From contig NZ_OZ255835.1 of the NCBI RefSeq assembly GCF_965277665.1, positions 1,860,001-1,924,000 on the forward strand: a stretch of DNA of 64,000 nucleotides, in the 5' to 3' direction. Positions 9,782 to 19,692 of the stretch are shown here, piece after piece. This DNA is from Lichenicoccus sp965277665. Its GTDB lineage: Bacteria; Pseudomonadota; Alphaproteobacteria; Acetobacterales; Acetobacteraceae. Within the stretch, counting starts at the first letter, position 1; each line of letters starts with the position of its first letter. The position numbers and the translations under genes are program-made. Under the pieces are notes generated by a model. The model was not told the DNA's origin, ran no database searches, and saw only the letters and a program-made list of their open reading frames with translations.

Positions 9782-11461
9782 TCAGCGTTTCCGGCTCGGT
9801 TCCGCGTCGACTTCGCCAGACGCCGCCATGCCGGGTCGGCTTGCCTCGAGCAGCGCCGTCCCCTCGATCAGGGCGACTGTCTCGGCCACGCCATAGAGCG
9901 CGATGAAGATGCCGAAGCGCGGCCCCTCCGTCTGCCCAAGCAGCACCTCGTACAGGCAGCCGAACCAAGTTCGCAGCGGCTCGAAACGGTGCCGCTTGCC
10001 GACCTCGAACACCAGGTCCTGGATCGCCTCTGGCGCCATCGGCTCGTCGCCGACGCCCTTCAGGGTCTCGGCAAGGTCGGCGAGGGCCGCGCGCTCGCGC
10101 TCGTCCGGCGCCCTGAACTGCTTCTGCGGGCGCACGAAATCTCGGTAGTACAAGATAGCATGGTCGACGAGGCGATCGAGCAGCGGCTCGGCGCCGGGGA
10201 CCAGTCCGGGCTGGTAGCGGCGCAGGAAGCCCCAGAGCACCTCCGCGCTCTCGGTGTTGGCCACCGCCGCCAGGTTGAGCAGCATGCCGAACGAGACCGG
10301 GCCGCCGCCCGCCGCCTCCGGCAACCTCCCGCCATGGATGAACCAGGCCGGGTTCGCCTGCAGCCCCGGCTCGTCGGCGGAGGCCTCCTGGATGTGCGCC
10401 TTGACCAGGTTCGCCAGGTACTCGTCGACAGCGCGCGGGATCACGTCGAAGAACAGCCGCTTGGCGCGCTGCGGGTTGCTGTACATGAACTGCGCCAGCC
10501 CCTCCGCCGGGGCGTAGCGCAGCCACTCCTCGACCGACAGCCCGTTGCCCTTGGACTTCGAGATCTTCTGCGCGTGCTGGTCGAGGAACAGCTCGTAGGT
10601 CAGGCTCAGCGGCGGCTCGGTGCCGAGCAGGCGGCAGATCCGCGTCGACAGCCGCACGCTGTCGATCAGGTCCTTGCCCGACATCTCGTAATCGACCCCG
10701 AGCGCCGCCCAGCGCATCGCCCAGTCCGCCTTCCATTGCAGCTTGGCGTGGCCGCCGGTCACCGGTGTCTCGTAGCGCGCACCGGTCTCGTCCGCCCAGG
10801 CGATGGTGCCGGCATCGGCGTCGATGCCGTCGATGCGCACCTGCATCACCACCCCGGTGCGCGGATGCAGCGGCAGGAACGGTGAATAGGTGGCCCGGCG
10901 CTCGGCGCCCAGCGTCGGCGCGATCACGGCGACGATCTCGTCATGCGCCCGCAAGGCGCGCAGCAGCGTCGCATCGAAGCGGCCGGACGTATAGTACTCG
11001 GTGGACGAGGCGAACTCGTATTCGAAGCCGAAGCCGTCGAGGAAGCGGCGCAGGCGGGCATTGTTGTGGGCGGCAAAGGACTCGTGGGTGCCGAATGGGT
11101 CCGGCACGCGCGAGAGCGGGCGGCCGAGAAATTCCCGCAGCATGTCCTGGTTCGGCACGTTGTCGGGCACCTTGCGCAGCCCGTCCATGTCGTCGCTGAA
11201 CGCCAGCAGGCGGGTCGGCCGGCCGGTGAGCGCGCGGTAGGCCTGCCGCACCCAGGTCGTGCGTGCCACCTCGCCGAAGGTGCCGATATGCGGCAGGCCG
11301 GACGGCCCGTAGCCGGTTTCCAGCAACGCCGGTTGCGCCGGGTCGCGGCCGGCCGTTCGCGCCGCCAGCTTCGCCGCCTCGTCGAACGGCCAGGCTTTCG
11401 GCAGACCGGAATCCGGAGTGCGGCCGGAAGGCTCTGCGGAACCGGAACTGCTTGCGGACAT
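9782..11461 (-). CDS. lysS: Lysyl-tRNA synthetase, class I
   Basis: A 559-residue class I lysyl-tRNA synthetase (LysK type), the archaeal-like form also found in many alphaproteobacteria. The HIGH-like motif GLPHIGTF lies near residues 56-62 and the KMSKS-like KISKSKGN near 297-304. It charges tRNA-Lys in the cytoplasm. The ATG at 11461 begins MSASSSGSAE; the open frame continues farther upstream, but only inside the divergent helicase gene. Directly downstream lies mprF, whose usual partner substrate is lysyl-tRNA. Confidence 0.95.
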   Translation of the reverse strand: MSASSSGSAEPSGRTPDSGLPKAWPFDEAAKLAARTAGRDPAQPALLETGYGPSGLPHIGTFGEVARTTWVRQAYRALTGRPTRLLAFSDDMDGLRKVPDNVPNQDMLREFLGRPLSRVPDPFGTHESFAAHNNARLRRFLDGFGFEYEFASSTEYYTSGRFDATLLRALRAHDEIVAVIAPTLGAERRATYSPFLPLHPRTGVVMQVRIDGIDADAGTIAWADETGARYETPVTGGHAKLQWKADWAMRWAALGVDYEMSGKDLIDSVRLSTRICRLLGTEPPLSLTYELFLDQHAQKISKSKGNGLSVEEWLRYAPAEGLAQFMYSNPQRAKRLFFDVIPRAVDEYLANLVKAHIQEASADEPGLQANPAWFIHGGRLPEAAGGGPVSFGMLLNLAAVANTESAEVLWGFLRRYQPGLVPGAEPLLDRLVDHAILYYRDFVRPQKQFRAPDERERAALADLAETLKGVGDEPMAPEAIQDLVFEVGKRHRFEPLRTWFGCLYEVLLGQTEGPRFGIFIALYGVAETVALIEGTALLEASRPGMAASGEVDAEPSRKR

Positions 11462-11567
11462 CGTGCGGAAGCTAGGAACCGGCGGCGATGGGGTCAATTG
11501 CTGCGCAACGGGACCCGGCGCTGCCGCGAACCAGGACAGCCGGCACATGGGTCTATAGAGGGGGGGA

Positions 11568-14500
11568 ATGGCTGATCCCGCAACGCCGCCCTCTGCGCCA
11601 TCCTGGGCGCCCCCTGCCCTGGTGGCCGGGCATGGCCGCACCTCCCTGCTCACCCCCGACGGCGAACTGCTCGAGCTGGCCTCCGGCGCGGCGCTGGCGC
11701 TGCTGCGGACCCTGCCGCCGCCGCTGGTGGTGCACGCACCGGCGACGCTCAGGCGGCTCGGGGCAGCCAGCCTGCCGACGCTCGACCTGCTGGAGCTGTT
11801 CGCCTTCGTGATACCGGCGCACGGCGCCGCACCGACGCCACGCGGGCTGGCGCAGGCGCTCGGGCTGGCACCGGACGAGATCGGCCGTGCCGATGCCGGC
11901 CTGCTGCCGCAGCTCGCCGGCCTGCTCATGCAGCGCGCGGCCCGGCTGCGACGCACGCCCTCGGGCGCCGACATGCCGGGGCTGGCGCAGCTGCTGGCGC
12001 ACGCCGGCTGGCGCTGGGCGCCGTCGCTGGGCGCCGCACTCGCGCACGTCGCGCCGAGCCGTGGCCCGGCGCCGATGTCGGGTGCGGAGGCGTTGCGGGT
12101 CTGGCGCCGGCTGCCGAAATGGGAGGAGACCGCGCCACGTCCGCCGCCCGGCAACGCCGAGGTGGCACCGCAGGAGGCGCGCGCCCGCCTCGCCCGTCTG
12201 CTCGGTCCGGACGCGGAGAACCGTCCCGGCCAGGCGGACTATGCCGATGCCGCCGCCGAGGCGTTCCGGGCCCGGCGGCGGTTGGGCGATCCGCGTCTGG
12301 TGCTGGCGGAGGCCGGCACCGGCACCGGCAAGACGCTGGGCTACGTGGCACCGTCGAGCCTGTGGGCGGAGCGCAACGGCGGCGCGGTCTGGATCAGCAC
12401 CTACACCCGCCACCTGCAGCGCCAGATCGAGACCGAACTCAAACGGCTGCACCCCAACGACGCCGAGCGCCGGCGCCGCGTCGTGCTGCGCAAGGGACGC
12501 GAGAACTATCTCTGCCTGCTCAACCTCGAGGAGGCGGTCAACGGCGCCAGCCAGGGCAGCCGGACTGGCGCACCGGCATCGCTGGTCCCGCTCGCCCTGC
12601 TGGCCCGCTGGGCGGCGGCCACCAGCGATGGGGACCTGCTGGGCGGCGACCTGCCCGGCTGGTTCGCCGAGCTGTTCGGCCAGTCCACCGTGACGGGGGT
12701 GGCAGACCGGCGCGGCGAGTGCATCCACGGCGCCTGCCCGCACTACCAGCGCTGCTATATCGAGCATGGCATCCGACGCGCCCGGCAGGCCGACCTGGTG
12801 GTGGCCAACCACGCCCTGGTGCTGACCCAGGCCGCCTGGCATGCCCAAGGAGCAGGAAGCCTTTCGGCCGCCGGCACCGACGAGGACCAGGTGCCGACGC
12901 GCTACGTGTTCGACGAAGGCCACCAGCTGCCCGATGCGGCGGACAGCGCCTTTGCCGTGGTGCTGTCCGGCCTCGAGGCGGCGGAGCTGCGGCGCTGGCT
13001 GCTCGGCGCGGAAGGTGGCCGGTCGCGCGCGCGCGGGCTGCGCCGCCGGCTCGACGACCTGGTCGCCGGACTGCCGGCGCTGGAGACCCCGATGGACGCC
13101 GCGTTGCTGGCGACGCGGGCGCTGCCGGCGCCGGGCTGGTCGCTGCGGCTTGCGGATGCCCAGCCCGAGCTGCCGGTCGCGGCGTCCGCGGCAGGCACCG
13201 AGCCGGTGCGGATGGCGGATGCGGGATGCGCCAATCCCAGCGAGGCGCTGCTGCTTTTGTTGCGGCGACAGGTGCTGGCCCGGATGCCGAATGCCGGGGG
13301 GGCGGCGTCGCGCCGCCAGGGCCCGCTCGAATGCGACCTGCATCCGGTGGCCGACGACCTCGCTTTGGCCGCGGCCACCCTGGAGCGGGCCCTCGGGCGC
13401 ATCCTCGAGCCCCTGCTGACCCTGGTCGCAAGGCTCGGCGCGCGGCTGGAGGCGGAGGCCGACACGCTCGACGCCACCGCCCGGGGCCGCATCGAGGCGA
13501 TCAGCCGGACCATACGCAGGGGGGCGATCGGCCGGCTGGAAGCCTGGATCGCGATGTTGCGCGCGCTGCCCGAGGCGCCGGACCCGGCAGTTCGTCCGGA
13601 CCATGTGATGTTCCTCAGGCTGGATCGCCGGGATGCCGCGCGCCGGGATGCCGAGCAAGGACCGCAGGGTGCTGCGATCGACCGCGACATCGGCCTGCAC
13701 CGGCACTGGCTCGATCCCTCGGTGCCGTTCGCCGCCGTCCTGGCGGCGCCCGCGCACGGCATGCTGATCACCTCGGCGACATTACGCGACGATACGGGGC
13801 GCGACGACACCAGAGGCGACGAGACCGGCGCGAACGCCGAAATTTCCTGGGCGGCGGCGGAAGCCCGCGTCGGCGCCTCGCACCTGCCCTCGCCGGCGCT
13901 GCGCGCGTCGCTCGCCTCGCCGTTCGACTATGCCAGGCAGACCCGCACCTTCGTCATCAACGACGTGGCGCGGGACGATCCGGAGCAGCTTGCCGGCGCC
14001 TACCGGTCGTTGTTCCTGGCGGCGGGCGGCGGCGGGCTCGGGCTGTTCACCGCGATCAGCCGGCTGCGCCTGGTGCATCGCCGGCTGGCGGCGCCGCTGG
14101 AAGCGGCCGGCATCCCGCTCTTCGCCCAGCATGTCGATGCCATGGACAATGCAACCCTGGTCGACGTGTTCCGCACCGAGACCGACAGCTGCCTGCTCGG
14201 CACCGACGCCATGCGCGATGGCGTCGATGTCCCGGGCGATGCGCTGCGGCTGGTGGTGTTCGAGCGGGTGCCGTGGCCGCGCCCGGACATCCTGCACCGG
14301 GAGCGCCGGCTGCATCTCTCGGGCGGCGCACCGTCGGTCTATGACGACCGGATCGCCCGCCTGCGGCTGCGCCAGGCGTTCGGCCGGCTGATCAGGTCGG
14401 CAACCGATGTCGGCGTGTTCGTGCTGCTCGACCGTCGCACGCCGTCCCGGCTGCTGTCGGCGTTCCCCGCGGGCGTGGTCGCCGAGCGCACCGGGCTGGC

Positions 14501-14573
14501 CGATGCGGTGGCCCGGACCGCCGGCTTCCTGGCGCCGCGGGCCGCCTCAACTCCGGGCACGCTGCGACGTTGA
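11568..14573 (+). CDS. DinG/YoaA-type ATP-dependent DNA helicase (XPD-like, Fe-S)
   Basis: A 1001-residue superfamily 2 helicase. Walker A AEAGTGTGKT is near residues 246-255 and the DEAH-equivalent FDEGHQLPD near 447-455. A cysteine set (one Cys near 315, then CIHGACPHYQRC near 385-396) is placed like the Fe-S cluster of XPD/DinG enzymes. C-terminal motifs include LITSATLRDD, LFTAISRLR and RLRQAFGRLIRS (motif VI). The protein likely unwinds damaged or structured DNA. An Asp-rich imperfect repeat (RDDTGRDDTRGDETG) sits just after the SAT motif. ATG 11568 is divergent from lysS with about 106 bp between. Confidence 0.9.
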   Translation: MADPATPPSAPSWAPPALVAGHGRTSLLTPDGELLELASGAALALLRTLPPPLVVHAPATLRRLGAASLPTLDLLELFAFVIPAHGAAPTPRGLAQALGLAPDEIGRADAGLLPQLAGLLMQRAARLRRTPSGADMPGLAQLLAHAGWRWAPSLGAALAHVAPSRGPAPMSGAEALRVWRRLPKWEETAPRPPPGNAEVAPQEARARLARLLGPDAENRPGQADYADAAAEAFRARRRLGDPRLVLAEAGTGTGKTLGYVAPSSLWAERNGGAVWISTYTRHLQRQIETELKRLHPNDAERRRRVVLRKGRENYLCLLNLEEAVNGASQGSRTGAPASLVPLALLARWAAATSDGDLLGGDLPGWFAELFGQSTVTGVADRRGECIHGACPHYQRCYIEHGIRRARQADLVVANHALVLTQAAWHAQGAGSLSAAGTDEDQVPTRYVFDEGHQLPDAADSAFAVVLSGLEAAELRRWLLGAEGGRSRARGLRRRLDDLVAGLPALETPMDAALLATRALPAPGWSLRLADAQPELPVAASAAGTEPVRMADAGCANPSEALLLLLRRQVLARMPNAGGAASRRQGPLECDLHPVADDLALAAATLERALGRILEPLLTLVARLGARLEAEADTLDATARGRIEAISRTIRRGAIGRLEAWIAMLRALPEAPDPAVRPDHVMFLRLDRRDAARRDAEQGPQGAAIDRDIGLHRHWLDPSVPFAAVLAAPAHGMLITSATLRDDTGRDDTRGDETGANAEISWAAAEARVGASHLPSPALRASLASPFDYARQTRTFVINDVARDDPEQLAGAYRSLFLAAGGGGLGLFTAISRLRLVHRRLAAPLEAAGIPLFAQHVDAMDNATLVDVFRTETDSCLLGTDAMRDGVDVPGDALRLVVFERVPWPRPDILHRERRLHLSGGAPSVYDDRIARLRLRQAFGRLIRSATDVGVFVLLDRRTPSRLLSAFPAGVVAERTGLADAVARTAGFLAPRAASTPGTLRR

Positions 14574-14601
14574 ATGGTCTCGCATGCAGGAAGGCCGCGT
14601 G

Positions 14602-15180
14602 ATGAGCGACGCCCCGAACGAACCGCCAGGCAACCCGGGCACCATCCCGATCATGTCCGATGCCATTCGCGAGGTGCAGGGCATCATGCCGGACGAGGGC
14701 ACCTTGCAGCAGGCCACCCAGGCGCTGCTGACCGCGGGGTTCGACCGGCACGATCTCAGCCTGCCGGCGCCGCGGCCAAGCCCGCAGGACACCACGCCCG
14801 AACAAGGCGCCGAGAACCCGACCGACGAGCATGATGCGCGCCAGGCCAGGACGCTGGCCAACAGCACGGTCGGCGTCGCGGGGGCGTTGATGGGCGGCCT
14901 GGTGGCCTCGGTCGCAACCGGCGGTGCGGCGATTCCTGCCGCGGCCGCTGCCGTCGCGGCCGGCCTTAGCGCCGGTGGCCTGTCACAGGCGACGTTCCAG
15001 GGTGCCGCCAACGTCCGCGAGCAACGCCATGACGCGCAGGGTGCACGCGGCGAACTGGTGCTCGCCGCCCTGGCGCGCGACCCCGAGCATGAGGCGCTGG
15101 CCACCAGAGTGCTCAGCGAGGCTGGCGCGCTCTGGGTCGAGACCGTCGAGCGGACCGGCAGCCTGACCCGGATCGCCTGA
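14602..15180 (+). CDS. Hypothetical protein with Ala/Gly-rich hydrophobic segment
   Basis: A 192-residue protein not assigned to a family. Residues about 5-50 form a mixed segment (MSDAIREVQGIMPDEGTLQQ), reminiscent of short alpha/beta stress-protein domains. Residues about 95-135 are a long Ala/Gly-rich hydrophobic run (VGVAGALMGGLVASVATGG), which could be a membrane hairpin or glycine zipper. ATG 14602 is preferred to the ATG at 14584 because AGGAAGG stands 7 bases before it. It starts 28 bp after the helicase stop and may be co-transcribed. Confidence 0.7.
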   Translation: MSDAPNEPPGNPGTIPIMSDAIREVQGIMPDEGTLQQATQALLTAGFDRHDLSLPAPRPSPQDTTPEQGAENPTDEHDARQARTLANSTVGVAGALMGGLVASVATGGAAIPAAAAAVAAGLSAGGLSQATFQGAANVREQRHDAQGARGELVLAALARDPEHEALATRVLSEAGALWVETVERTGSLTRIA

Positions 15181-15218
15181 CCGGGATCGCCTGCGGCGCG
15201 GCGATCCGAAGGCGGCGA

Positions 15219-15422
15219 TCAGGCCGGCTTGAGGTTGGTGGCGGCGGCCTTGCCGCGCTCCATGGCAATCTCGTAGGTGACCTTCTGGCCTTCATTCAGG
15301 CCGCGCAGGCCGGCAGCCTGGACGGCGGTGATATGCACGAAGACATCCTTACCGCCATCCGACGGCATGATGAAGCCGAAACCCTTGGTTGTATTGAACC
15401 ACTTCACGGTGCCTACGGCCAT
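15219..15422 (-). CDS. Cold-shock protein, CspA family
   Basis: A 67-residue single cold-shock domain with RNP1 KGFGFIMP and RNP2 DVFVHITA, an RNA/ssDNA-binding OB fold. The start MAVGTVKWFN at 15422 is standard; an in-frame extension upstream has no cold-shock homology. About 150 bp of leader separate it from the groEL terminator; it holds a TTGACT hexamer on this strand at 15536-15541 but no convincing -10, consistent with its own promoter and a long 5' untranslated region as in csp genes. Confidence 0.93.
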   Translation of the reverse strand: MAVGTVKWFNTTKGFGFIMPSDGGKDVFVHITAVQAAGLRGLNEGQKVTYEIAMERGKAAATNLKPA

Positions 15423-15573
15423 GACCGTGCATCCCCTCAATCCCAGCCAGGCCCCACGCCCGGACGCCTCAAATCCGAGGCCCACACTGTGGCCTTCGGT
15501 TGCCGTTACGTAACAGAACCCGAAATTAAAGACGGAGTCAATCACATCTCCATGACCGCAGTCTGACCAAAAA

Positions 15574-15606
15574 GAAGGGGTGGTCCCGAAGGACCACCCC
15601 TTTCTC
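15574..15606 (-). terminator. Rho-independent terminator after groEL
   Basis: GGGGTGGTCC and GGACCACCCC form a perfect 10-bp stem with a 4-base loop (15577-15600), extended by A-T pairs. On the minus strand it is followed by CTTCTTTTTGG, a T-rich tail. This fits an intrinsic terminator for groES-groEL and isolates the downstream csp gene. Confidence 0.88.
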
Positions 15607-15637
15607 AAAAACGATCCGGACCCGAAGCCGAGCCGGA

Positions 15638-15682
15638 CCAGAAGTCCCGGTCCCAGAAGTCCCGGTCCCAGAAGTCGCGGTC

Positions 15683-15697
<15 letters not shown>
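15638..15697 (-). repeat. 15-bp tandem repeat spanning the groEL stop codon
   Basis: On the minus strand the last groEL codons GAC ATG GAC TTC TAG are followed, in frame, by three more 15-base units of the form GAC CGS GAC TTC TGG. They would read DRDFW three times. The only change at the end of the unit is TAG in the first copy against TGG in the others. The frame then runs 10 more codons to a TGA. Confidence 0.9.
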
Positions 15698-17320
<1,623 letters not shown>

Positions 17321-17398
17321 GTTTTCTTCTCCAGTTGTTTACAGAACCACTATCGGAAAGCGGCGAGAGGCAAGGAAAAGGCCCCGCTGATCAGAAGA

Positions 17399-17698
17399 TC
17401 AGGCGGCCTTGTCGATGACGCCCATGATGTCGCTTTCCTTCATGATCAGCAGCTCTTCGCCGTCGAGCTTGACCTCGGTGCCGGACCACTTGCCGAACAG
17501 CACACGGTCGCCGGCCTTCACGTCCAGGGCCACGATCTGGCCCTGCTCGTTGCGCGCGCCGGCGCCGACGGCGATGATCTCACCCTCCATCGGCTTCTCC
17601 TTGGCGGTGTCAGGGATGATGATGCCGCCCGCGGTCTTCTCTTCGCCGGTGAGCCGGCGGACCACGACCCGGTCATGCAGGGGACGGAACTTCGCCAT
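17399..17698 (-). CDS. groES: Co-chaperonin GroES (10 kDa)
   Basis: A 99-residue GroES beginning MAKFRPLHDRVVVRR. The mobile loop GEEKTAGGIIIPDTAKEKP and C-terminal ESDIMGVID are typical. It caps GroEL. An in-frame extension upstream of 17698 runs into the CIRCE-containing leader and is not coding. groEL follows after 78 bp in the same direction. Confidence 0.98.
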   Translation of the reverse strand: MAKFRPLHDRVVVRRLTGEEKTAGGIIIPDTAKEKPMEGEIIAVGAGARNEQGQIVALDVKAGDRVLFGKWSGTEVKLDGEELLIMKESDIMGVIDKAA

Positions 17699-17760
17699 AG
17701 TCGGATCGCTCCTCGATCGAAAGACGGCGCCCTTGCGATGAAGCGGCGCCGCCGGGGGAT

Positions 17761-17787
17761 TTGGCACTCTCCGGCACTGAGTGCCAG
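17761..17787. promoter_or_regulatory. CIRCE operator 1 (HrcA site) in the groES leader
   Basis: TTGGCACTC, nine bases, GAGTGCCAG: a near-perfect CIRCE (consensus TTAGCACTC-N9-GAGTGCTAA). It lies just downstream of the predicted transcription start, so bound HrcA repressor would block groES-groEL expression. Confidence 0.92.
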
Positions 17788-17802
17788 ACGTGACCGAGCC
17801 GG

Positions 17803-17830
17803 ATTTAGGCTCCTGCCGGGGTCAAGTCAA
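17803..17830 (-). promoter_or_regulatory. Heat-shock promoter (RpoH-type) for groES-groEL
   Basis: On the minus strand CTTGAC (within 17825-17831) and CCTAAAT (around 17802-17808) are separated by about 16 bases, close to the alphaproteobacterial RpoH pattern CTTGAC-N17-CCTATNT. It also fits a housekeeping promoter (TTGACT-N16-CTAAAT). It lies between the two CIRCE sites. Confidence 0.7.
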
Positions 17831-17835
17831 GTTCG

Positions 17836-17862
17836 GCAGCACTCGACGGCGTTGAGTGCCAA
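17836..17862. promoter_or_regulatory. CIRCE operator 2, upstream of the groES promoter
   Basis: GCAGCACTC, nine bases, GAGTGCCAA: a second CIRCE-like inverted repeat centred 75 bp from the first and abutting the -35 region on its upstream side. The left arm has two deviations from consensus; the right arm is strong. Confidence 0.82.
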
Positions 17863-17954
17863 GCCATTGATCCCAATTACATTTTCATTGCAAAGCGGCG
17901 GCGGGACAGGTCACGATCTTCTTGTCAAGATGACCCGGACCTTCGGAGACGCAT

Positions 17955-18215
17955 ATGGGCCTCGCGTTGCAGCTCAAGGATTACCGCCTGACCACCGCCG
18001 AGATCCTGTACCGGCTGCCGGACCACCCCGCGGTGCTGCAATCCTACATCTGGCAGGAACTCGATCTCGCCCCGCAATTCCCGATCCTGCGCCGGTTCCT
18101 GGACTTCTGGCGCCGGGAGATCGAGGGCAAGCTGCACTCGGTCCGGGTCGGTTCGGTCACCGTGATCAAGGCGCCGGAGGTCCGGCTCGCCGGCAGCGTG
18201 TTCACGCTACACTGA
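17955..18215 (+). CDS. Usg-like family protein
   Basis: An 86-residue protein recognised as the Usg-like family (Pfam Usg): LKDYRLTTAEILYRLPDHP, WQELDLAPQFPILRRFLDFW and GKLHSVRVG. It is small, cytoplasmic, common in alphaproteobacteria and of unknown function. It is transcribed divergently from groES; about 90 bp separate its ATG from CIRCE 2. Confidence 0.85.
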   Translation: MGLALQLKDYRLTTAEILYRLPDHPAVLQSYIWQELDLAPQFPILRRFLDFWRREIEGKLHSVRVGSVTVIKAPEVRLAGSVFTLH

Positions 18216-18250
18216 CCAGAACCGGGCACTGACCAAAGCCGGCACAGGCT

Positions 18251-18457
18251 CTATTTAGGCCCGTCGTCGGGATCGGGAACGCGCTCGACAAGCCGGTGGC
18301 CGTCCGACTGCTGGTCGGCGCTGTCGGTGGCACGCCTGTCGTTGAGCTTCTGCGCGCCGGTCCGGCCATGCCGCACCCGGTTCTCCTGCGCCTGATGGCG
18401 CGCCTCCGCCCGCGCCTTCTGCTTGCGAACCTGGTTGAGGTTGACGATCTCGCCCAT
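18251..18457 (-). CDS. DUF4169 family protein
   Basis: A 68-residue, highly charged protein (MGEIVNLNQVRKQKARAEA then AQENRVRHGRTGAQK). This matches the small alphaproteobacterial DUF4169 family of unknown function. The start at 18457 is the conserved MGEIVNL; longer in-frame N-termini lack family resemblance. It converges on the usg gene. Confidence 0.8.
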   Translation of the reverse strand: MGEIVNLNQVRKQKARAEARHQAQENRVRHGRTGAQKLNDRRATDSADQQSDGHRLVERVPDPDDGPK

Positions 18458-18600
18458 AGGGCCATCTTTGCACATCCGGCAGGCAAGAGCAGCATGAGTT
18501 GAGCGAAACTCGCGCGGCGTTGCCGGCCAACACGAAGAGCCACGCTTTTCGACACACAAGCAGAGCATGATGCCTGCATCAAGCTCGGGGACCAGAACAG

Positions 18601-19263
18601 TTGGGTCAGATCATCACCCTCGATGCCGCCGACGGACACGCCCTCTCCGCCTGGGAGGCCGGCTTTGCCGACAGCCCGCGCGCCCTGGTCGTGCTGCAGG
18701 AGATCTTCGGCGTGAACCACCACATCCGCGCGGTCTGCGACGGCTTCGCCGATGCGGGCTACCATGTCGTGGCGCCGGCCCTGTTCGACCGCGCGGAACG
18801 CGGCGTCGAGCTCGGCTATGCCCCCCAGGACGGGCAGCGCGGCATGCAGCTGCGCAGCGCCATCGCCCCGGACGCCACCCTCGCGGACATCCTGGCCGCG
18901 GCCGGCTATCTGGGGCGCGAAAGCGTCGGCGTCATCGGCTATTGCTGGGGCGGAGCGCTGGCCTGGGCGGCGGCGACGCAGAGCACGCGCTTCAAGGCCG
19001 CGATCGGGTGGTATGGCGGCGGCATCGCGGCGACACGAACGGCGCACCCGAACTGCCCAGTCCAGCTGCATTTCGGAGCACTGGACGACCACATCCCCCT
19101 CAGCGACGTCGAGGCGATCCGTGCCGCCCAGCCCGGCATCGAGCTGTTCATCTACGACGACGCCGGCCATGGTTTCGGCTGCAGCGAGCGCCCGAGCTAC
19201 GAGGCGCGTGCCACCGCACTGGCGCAGGAGCGCAGCCTCGCCTTCCTGCAGCACCATCTGTAG
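18601..19263 (+). CDS. Dienelactone hydrolase family protein
   Basis: A 220-residue alpha/beta hydrolase of the dienelactone hydrolase family. The nucleophile motif GYCWGG places Cys115; GALDDHIP gives the acidic residue (Asp162/163) and DDAGHGFG gives His190, so the Cys-His-Asp triad is complete. Substrate is unknown; relatives hydrolyse lactones or esters. The start is a TTG (MGQIITLDAADGH) with GGGGA upstream; no in-frame ATG fits the family N-terminus. Confidence 0.9.
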   Translation: MGQIITLDAADGHALSAWEAGFADSPRALVVLQEIFGVNHHIRAVCDGFADAGYHVVAPALFDRAERGVELGYAPQDGQRGMQLRSAIAPDATLADILAAAGYLGRESVGVIGYCWGGALAWAAATQSTRFKAAIGWYGGGIAATRTAHPNCPVQLHFGALDDHIPLSDVEAIRAAQPGIELFIYDDAGHGFGCSERPSYEARATALAQERSLAFLQHHL

Positions 19264-19355
19264 CAATCAACTAATAACGGCTGGCTGCGTGAACCGGCTG
19301 TAACCGTCGTCGTTGTCCCAGGCGTTGGACCCACGCAGAAACGGAGACGACCCTG

Positions 19356-19511
19356 ATGCTTGGCACGATCCTGCTGATCGTCATCATCCTGCTGGTGATC
19401 GGCGCGCTGCCGACCTGGGGCTATAGCGGCGGCTGGGGATACTTCCCGTCCGGCGGCCTGGGCCTCGTCCTGATCATCGTCATCATCCTGCTAGTGATGG
19501 GACGCATCTGA
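19356..19511 (+). CDS. DUF3309 small membrane protein
   Basis: A 51-residue protein reading MLGTILLIVIILLVIGALP, then WGYFPSGG, then a second hydrophobic run ending in LLVMGRI. Two membrane segments around PTWGYSGGWGYFPSGG match the DUF3309 family, common in proteobacteria and often stress-associated. GGAG lies 8 bases before the ATG. The final A of the TGA stop is the first base of the palindromic element that follows. Confidence 0.9.
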   Translation: MLGTILLIVIILLVIGALPTWGYSGGWGYFPSGGLGLVLIIVIILLVMGRI

Positions 19512-19674
19512 GAGCTTGTCTGCAAACGCCTGTTGCTGGCGATCCGACGCGCTTTTCCTCCGCTCCGGTGCTCACGGCCATGAAGGCCGCTCCGCTCCGG
19601 TGCTCGGAAAGCCACGCCGGGCACGGCTCTGCGAGCCGCTCTCATCCAGCATCAGGCGTTTGCAAATAGGCTCT
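19511..19674. repeat. Dispersed palindromic element, copy A (164 bp)
   Basis: Terminal arms 19511-19539 and 19646-19674 are inverted repeats (25 of 29 positions match), sharing TGCAAACGCCTG near the ends. Inside are a hairpin CGGCC/GGCCG framed by CTTTTCC/GGAAAG and by two direct copies of CGCTCCGGTGCTC, and a second hairpin CGGCT/AGCCG. Related copies lie at 52356, 58640, 59152 and 62562, with a solo end at 43043. It overlaps the last base of the upstream stop codon. Confidence 0.9.
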
Positions 19675-19692
19675 AAGCGGGGCGCGGCAGGG

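Noticed and set aside
9716..10885. Long plus-strand open frame antisense to lysS
   Set aside because: Arises from GC-rich codon bias opposite a clear class I LysRS; Arg/Gln-rich product with no family resemblance.
19511..19674. Palindromic element as a tRNA-like or ordinary intrinsic terminator
   Set aside because: No tRNA consensus loops and no T-tract after the basal stem; the branched shape and multiple copies fit a dispersed element better.
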